Both the position numbers and the translations under genes were made by a program. Below, piece by piece: positions 35,106 through 36,670 of a DNA stretch of 36,670 bases. The stretch lies in the NCBI GenBank assembly GCA_937868875.1, contig CALMNP010000214.1, forward strand, positions 1-36,670, read 5' to 3'. The stretch comes from an uncultured Bacillota bacterium. GTDB taxonomy: Bacteria > Bacillota > Sulfobacillia > JAMDAP01. The notes under the pieces are model-generated. The model saw only the letters and a program-made list of their open reading frames with translations, ran no database searches and had not been told where the DNA came from. How positions within the stretch are numbered: the first letter of the stretch is position 1; each line of letters starts with the position of its first letter.

Positions 35106-36001
35106 CGGCGCCGTCGGTACCGGGCATGTCCCGCAACCTGCAGGCACGGCACCGGACAGAGCGCCTAGCCTCTGCCCTGCTTTGGGCCGTGGGTGCCCTG
35201 CTGCTGTTGGTTCTGGCCTGGTTCCTCTACTACATCCTGAGCCGCGGGCTTCCCGCGCTCGACTGGTCTTTCATCACCGCCCGGCCGAAGGCCATGGACG
35301 CCGGGGGCGGCGTCGGGCCGGAGCTGTTCAACACCTTTTACCTGACCTTCCTCTCTCTGCTCTTCTCGCTGCCCGTAGGTCTGGGCGCCGGCATCTACCT
35401 GGCCGAATACGCCAGGCCGGGTCGTCTGACCCACCTGCTGCGTCTCTCCGTCGAGACGCTGGCCAGCGTGCCTTCCATCGTTTTCGGTCTATTCGGCCTG
35501 ATCGTCTTTGTCAATACCATCGGCGCCAGCTTTAACATCCTGAGTGGCGCCCTGACGCTCTCCCTGCTCAACCTGCCCGTGCTGGTCCGCGTCACGGAAG
35601 AGGCCATACGCGCCGTTCCCGCAAGCTACCGTGAAGGCAGCCTGGCCCTGGGGGCCACCCGCTGGCAGACGACCCTGCACGTGGTCCTGCCGGCGGCCAT
35701 GCAGAGCATCATCACCGGCGTGTCGCTGGTGGCGGGCCGCGCCGTGGGCGAGACGGCCCTGCTTATCTACACGGCCGGCCTGACCGTGTCGCGGTACGCA
35801 CCCGACTTCAGCCCGTTCGCCGGCGGCGAAACCCTGGCGGTGCGCATCTGGTATGTCAAGAGCGTGGCCCTGCTGCCCGATGCCGATCGCATCGCCTCGG
35901 GCGCCTCGGCTCTGCTGCTGATTGTCGTCCTGGTGTTCAACGTGCTGGCGGTGCTGCCACTGGTGCTCCGCCAGTGGCGTGACCGTCGCCTGGCGCGGTA
36001 G
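35102..36001 (+). CDS. pstA: Phosphate ABC transporter permease PstA
   Basis: GAGIYLAEYARPGRLTHLLRLSVETLASVPSIVFGLFGLIVFVNTIG, EEAIRAVPASYREGSLALGATRWQTTLHVVLPAAMQSIITGVSLVAGRAVGETALLIYTAG; ATGA overlap with pstC. Confidence 0.95.
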   Translation: MTAPSVPGMSRNLQARHRTERLASALLWAVGALLLLVLAWFLYYILSRGLPALDWSFITARPKAMDAGGGVGPELFNTFYLTFLSLLFSLPVGLGAGIYLAEYARPGRLTHLLRLSVETLASVPSIVFGLFGLIVFVNTIGASFNILSGALTLSLLNLPVLVRVTEEAIRAVPASYREGSLALGATRWQTTLHVVLPAAMQSIITGVSLVAGRAVGETALLIYTAGLTVSRYAPDFSPFAGGETLAVRIWYVKSVALLPDADRIASGASALLLIVVLVFNVLAVLPLVLRQWRDRRLAR

Positions 36002-36044
36002 ACTGAAAGAGCGTTCCGTCTGAGAACGGGAAGAAGGTGAGGCC

Positions 36045-36670
36045 GTGGCACGGGAAGCCTTTCATGACCAACTGGAGGAGCTTCAGAAGGAGCTCCTGCA
36101 CATGGGCACCGTGGTGGAGGAGGCCATCGAGCGGTCCGTACGCTCCCTGGCCGAGCAGGATACCGCCCTGGCCCAGGCCGTGATTGACGGCGACGACCAG
36201 GCCGACGAACTGGAGCTGGACATCGAGCAACGGTGCCTGGCGCTCTTCGCCCTGCAGCAGCCGATGGCCACCGACCTGCGGTCCATCGGCACCGCTCTCA
36301 AAATCGTCACCGACCTGGAGCGCATGGCGGACCACGCCACCGATATCGCCAAGGTCACCCTGCGCCTGGCCGGCCAGCCCCTCATCAAGCCCCTGATCGA
36401 TATCCCGCGCATGGCGGCGATCGCCCAGACCATGGTGCGCGAGGCCCTGTCCGCCTACGTCAACCGCGACGCCGACCTGGCCTACAACATGATCGCCCGG
36501 GACGACGAGGTGGACCACCTCTACAGCCAGATCTTCCGGGAGCTGCTGACTTACATGCTGGAGGACCCACGGACGGTGCAGCAGGCCACCTACCTGATCT
36601 TTGTCAGCAAGTACTTGGAGCGCATCGCCGACCACGCCACCAACCTGGGCGAGTGGGTCATCTACATGGT
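36045..36670 (+). CDS. phoU: PhoU (copy 2), truncated by window end
   Basis: GTG 36045 after AAGAAGGTGAGG; VAREAFHDQLEELQKELLHMGTVVEEAIERSVRSLAEQD...TDLERMADHATDIAKVTLRL...YLERIADHATNLGEWVIYMV; open to the window end and not in the ORF track. Confidence 0.95.
   Translation, partial: MAREAFHDQLEELQKELLHMGTVVEEAIERSVRSLAEQDTALAQAVIDGDDQADELELDIEQRCLALFALQQPMATDLRSIGTALKIVTDLERMADHATDIAKVTLRLAGQPLIKPLIDIPRMAAIAQTMVREALSAYVNRDADLAYNMIARDDEVDHLYSQIFRELLTYMLEDPRTVQQATYLIFVSKYLERIADHATNLGEWVIYM

Overview
High-GC bacterial chromosome segment, probably a high-GC Bacillota (inferred from sufCDSUB, CadC and PhoP/Pst content and promoter style; not searched). No rRNA, tRNA, CRISPR array, transposase or phage module was recognised. 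Left to right: (1) sufCDSUB Fe-S assembly operon on the minus strand; (2) inorganic pyrophosphatase and an Orn/Lys/Arg decarboxylase; (3) a SAM methyltransferase overlapping a YkoF/thiamine-binding-like gene; (4) a CadC/ArsR regulator, P1B heavy-metal ATPase and FetAB-like exporter operon; (5) cydAB bd oxidase; (6) a divergent ArsR regulator facing an unlisted 27-codon Cys-rich mini-ORF (MIKLRVFSKVDGPCCGGCCGGSGGGCC) that has its own promoter-like boxes, a perfect 8-2-8 palindromic operator candidate and a strong hairpin terminator; (7) an eight-gene minus-strand sugar-acid operon (ABC binding protein, two permeases, RpiR regulator, gluconokinase, IlvD/Edd dehydratase, LarA-superfamily protein, 6-phosphogluconate dehydrogenase); (8) a nitroreductase, a small conserved-looking ORF, a tandem P-loop NTPase and a P-loop/Asp23-like fusion; (9) a Pho cluster phoP-phoR-pstB-phoU-pstS-pstC-pstA-phoU, with a four-repeat 11-bp-phased Pho box before pstS and a second phoU paralog running off the window end. 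The strongest novelty candidates are the ArsR-linked Cys-rich mini-protein and the LarA-like protein in the gluconate operon. All family calls are from motif recognition by eye; no database search was run.
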